DNA from: CAYOXX01 sp964408025
Lineage (GTDB): Bacteria > Acidobacteriota > DATKUA01
NCBI GenBank assembly: GCA_964408025.1
Contig: CAYOXX010000005.1
Location: 14,831-78,830, forward strand
DNA: 64,000 bases
Reading direction: 5' to 3'
The notes under the pieces were generated by a model. The model made no database searches and was not told the DNA's origin. It worked only from the letters and a program-made list of their open reading frames with translations. Below, piece after piece: positions 63,265-64,000 of the stretch (position 1 is the first letter of the stretch; every line of letters begins with the position of its first letter). A program made the position numbers and the translations under genes.

Positions 63265-63646
63265 TCGTCTCGGCAAGCATCTTTTCCAGGCGCTGGACGC
63301 CAACTCGCTTGCGCCACTTCACCAGCGTCGTGGGGTCCAGCGGCTGCTCGTGGGCGAAGTGCTCGAAGCCGAAGAAATACTGTAAGTACGGATTCTCAAT
63401 TAAAGCCGCAACAGCCTACTCGTCGCTCTAATCGAAGGCATGCTTGAGTTAGTGTAGGCCGACCATCAGGCGGACGCTCTTAGCCGGCTGACCAAACGTC
63501 GGGTCATAAAGGCCGGCGTATTCCTGCTCCAGCGTTGCACAGTCGATCTGGCTGGCCAGCTTGAAGAACGGGTGCTCAGGGTTGAGGATCTGATCCAGGC
63601 GAGAGCGGAACAGATAAGGGTGTTCAAACTGTTCTTTTGGCTGCAT
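63240..63646 (-). pseudogene. Remnant of an IS5-family transposase
   Basis: From ATG at 63646: MQPKEQFEHPYLFRSRLDQI, then the DUF772-type KSVRLMVGLH. After that come an in-frame stop, LKHAFD, two more stops, then NPYLQYFFGFEHFAHEQPLD and TTLVKWRKRVGVQRLEKML. This is the N-terminal third of an IS5-type transposase; the DDE catalytic part is missing. Three stops and truncation make it inactive. Confidence 0.78.
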
Positions 63647-63763
63647 AAATCACCAGGTTTTGGCCCGCTCGGGCCGATATGCAGGTAATTATGCCATAAT
63701 AAAAAACTCCTATGTCTAGCAAATTCAATAAGTTACATCGTTTTTCAGGGGCGACTAATCCCA

Positions 63764-64000
63764 CCTTCCTTTCCGATCACTAAATTGGTTCTTTGTCCAC
63801 GCAATATTTCCCGCGAGTGACAGGTGGAGGTAGAAGTGTGCACCGATCGGCCGCTACGCGTATTGTTGCTTACTTGTAAAGTAAGTGGCGGAGAGGGTGG
63901 GATCAATAACAGCATTTCCCGCGAGTGACAGGTGGACGTAGAAGTGTGCACCGGTCGGCCGCTACGCGGATTGTTGCTTACTTGTAAAGTAAGTGGCGGA
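63764..64000. repeat. 140-bp repeat, right copy, plus a second unit of a tandem array running off the window
   Basis: 63764-63903 matches 58981-59120. A second copy begins at 63915, missing the first 43 bases, giving a 108-bp period, and is cut by the window end at 64000. Both carry CTTACTT-GTA-AAGTAAG. The period and unit length are far above CRISPR repeats. Confidence 0.75.

Noticed and set aside
63764..64000. Possible CRISPR array
   Set aside because: The unit is about 108 bp and almost continuous repeat; no short 24-40-bp repeats with unique spacers, and no cas genes.

Overview
The window looks like a scaffold from an uncultured Gram-negative bacterium. A 10-N gap at 25871-25880 points to a metagenome or draft assembly. 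Gram-negative traits are HflK/HflC, an outer-membrane beta-barrel protein, lipoprotein signals and a Wzx/Wzz-type polysaccharide locus. Most host genes are GC-rich; several accessory blocks are clearly AT-richer. No marker gene here fixes the phylum.

Layout. (1) 1-9.2 kb is an accessory region of small exported, zinc-ribbon, TPR and MltR-like proteins and a HicA/HicB pair. It is peppered with four copies, two full and two partial, of an undescribed 280-bp element with inverted-repeat ends. (2) 9223-17516 is an 8.3-kb integrated element flanked by perfect 48-bp direct repeats. The right repeat is the 3' part of an intact tRNA-Thr(CGT). It encodes a tyrosine integrase, a small DNA-binding protein, a winged-helix replication-type protein, a serine recombinase, a terminase-small-subunit-like HTH protein, a scaffold protein and an N4-gp56-type major capsid protein. 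I see no portal, large terminase or tail gene, so it resembles a phage satellite that brings its own capsid. A run of six hairpins precedes the replication-type gene. (3) 17.7-38 kb is host chromosome: a beta-barrel protein, DUF1028, sialidase-like and DUF362 proteins, hflKC, small membrane proteins, a eukaryotic-type citrate synthase, an ABC-2 exporter pair, a glycosyltransferase, rlmN, an HDOD protein, a GH13_18 phosphorylase and an ATP-grasp protein. (4) 38.3-52.2 kb is an exopolysaccharide/O-antigen locus (Wzz, Wzx, three sulfotransferases, methyltransferase, three glycosyltransferases, two Wzy/ligase-like proteins, a PglC/WbaP-type initiating transferase, and a truncated DegT aminotransferase). 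It suggests a sulfated surface polysaccharide. (5) 52.7-58.7 kb encodes two large secreted proteins: a subtilase ending in cohesin plus dockerin, and a protein starting with a closely related cohesin followed by Ig-like and CARDB-like repeats. (6) 58.9-64 kb is an AT-rich island. It holds a 1235-aa P-loop protein with an N-terminal PD-(D/E)XK-like nuclease segment, resembling Avs-type antiphage STAND proteins, plus a broken lipoprotein and an IS5-family transposase remnant. The island lies between 140-bp direct repeats; a further partial copy starts a 108-bp-period tandem array that runs off the window.

Most likely new biology: the minimal capsid-encoding satellite with its hairpin array, the Avs-like protein in its repeat-bounded island, and the cohesin/dockerin protein pair.
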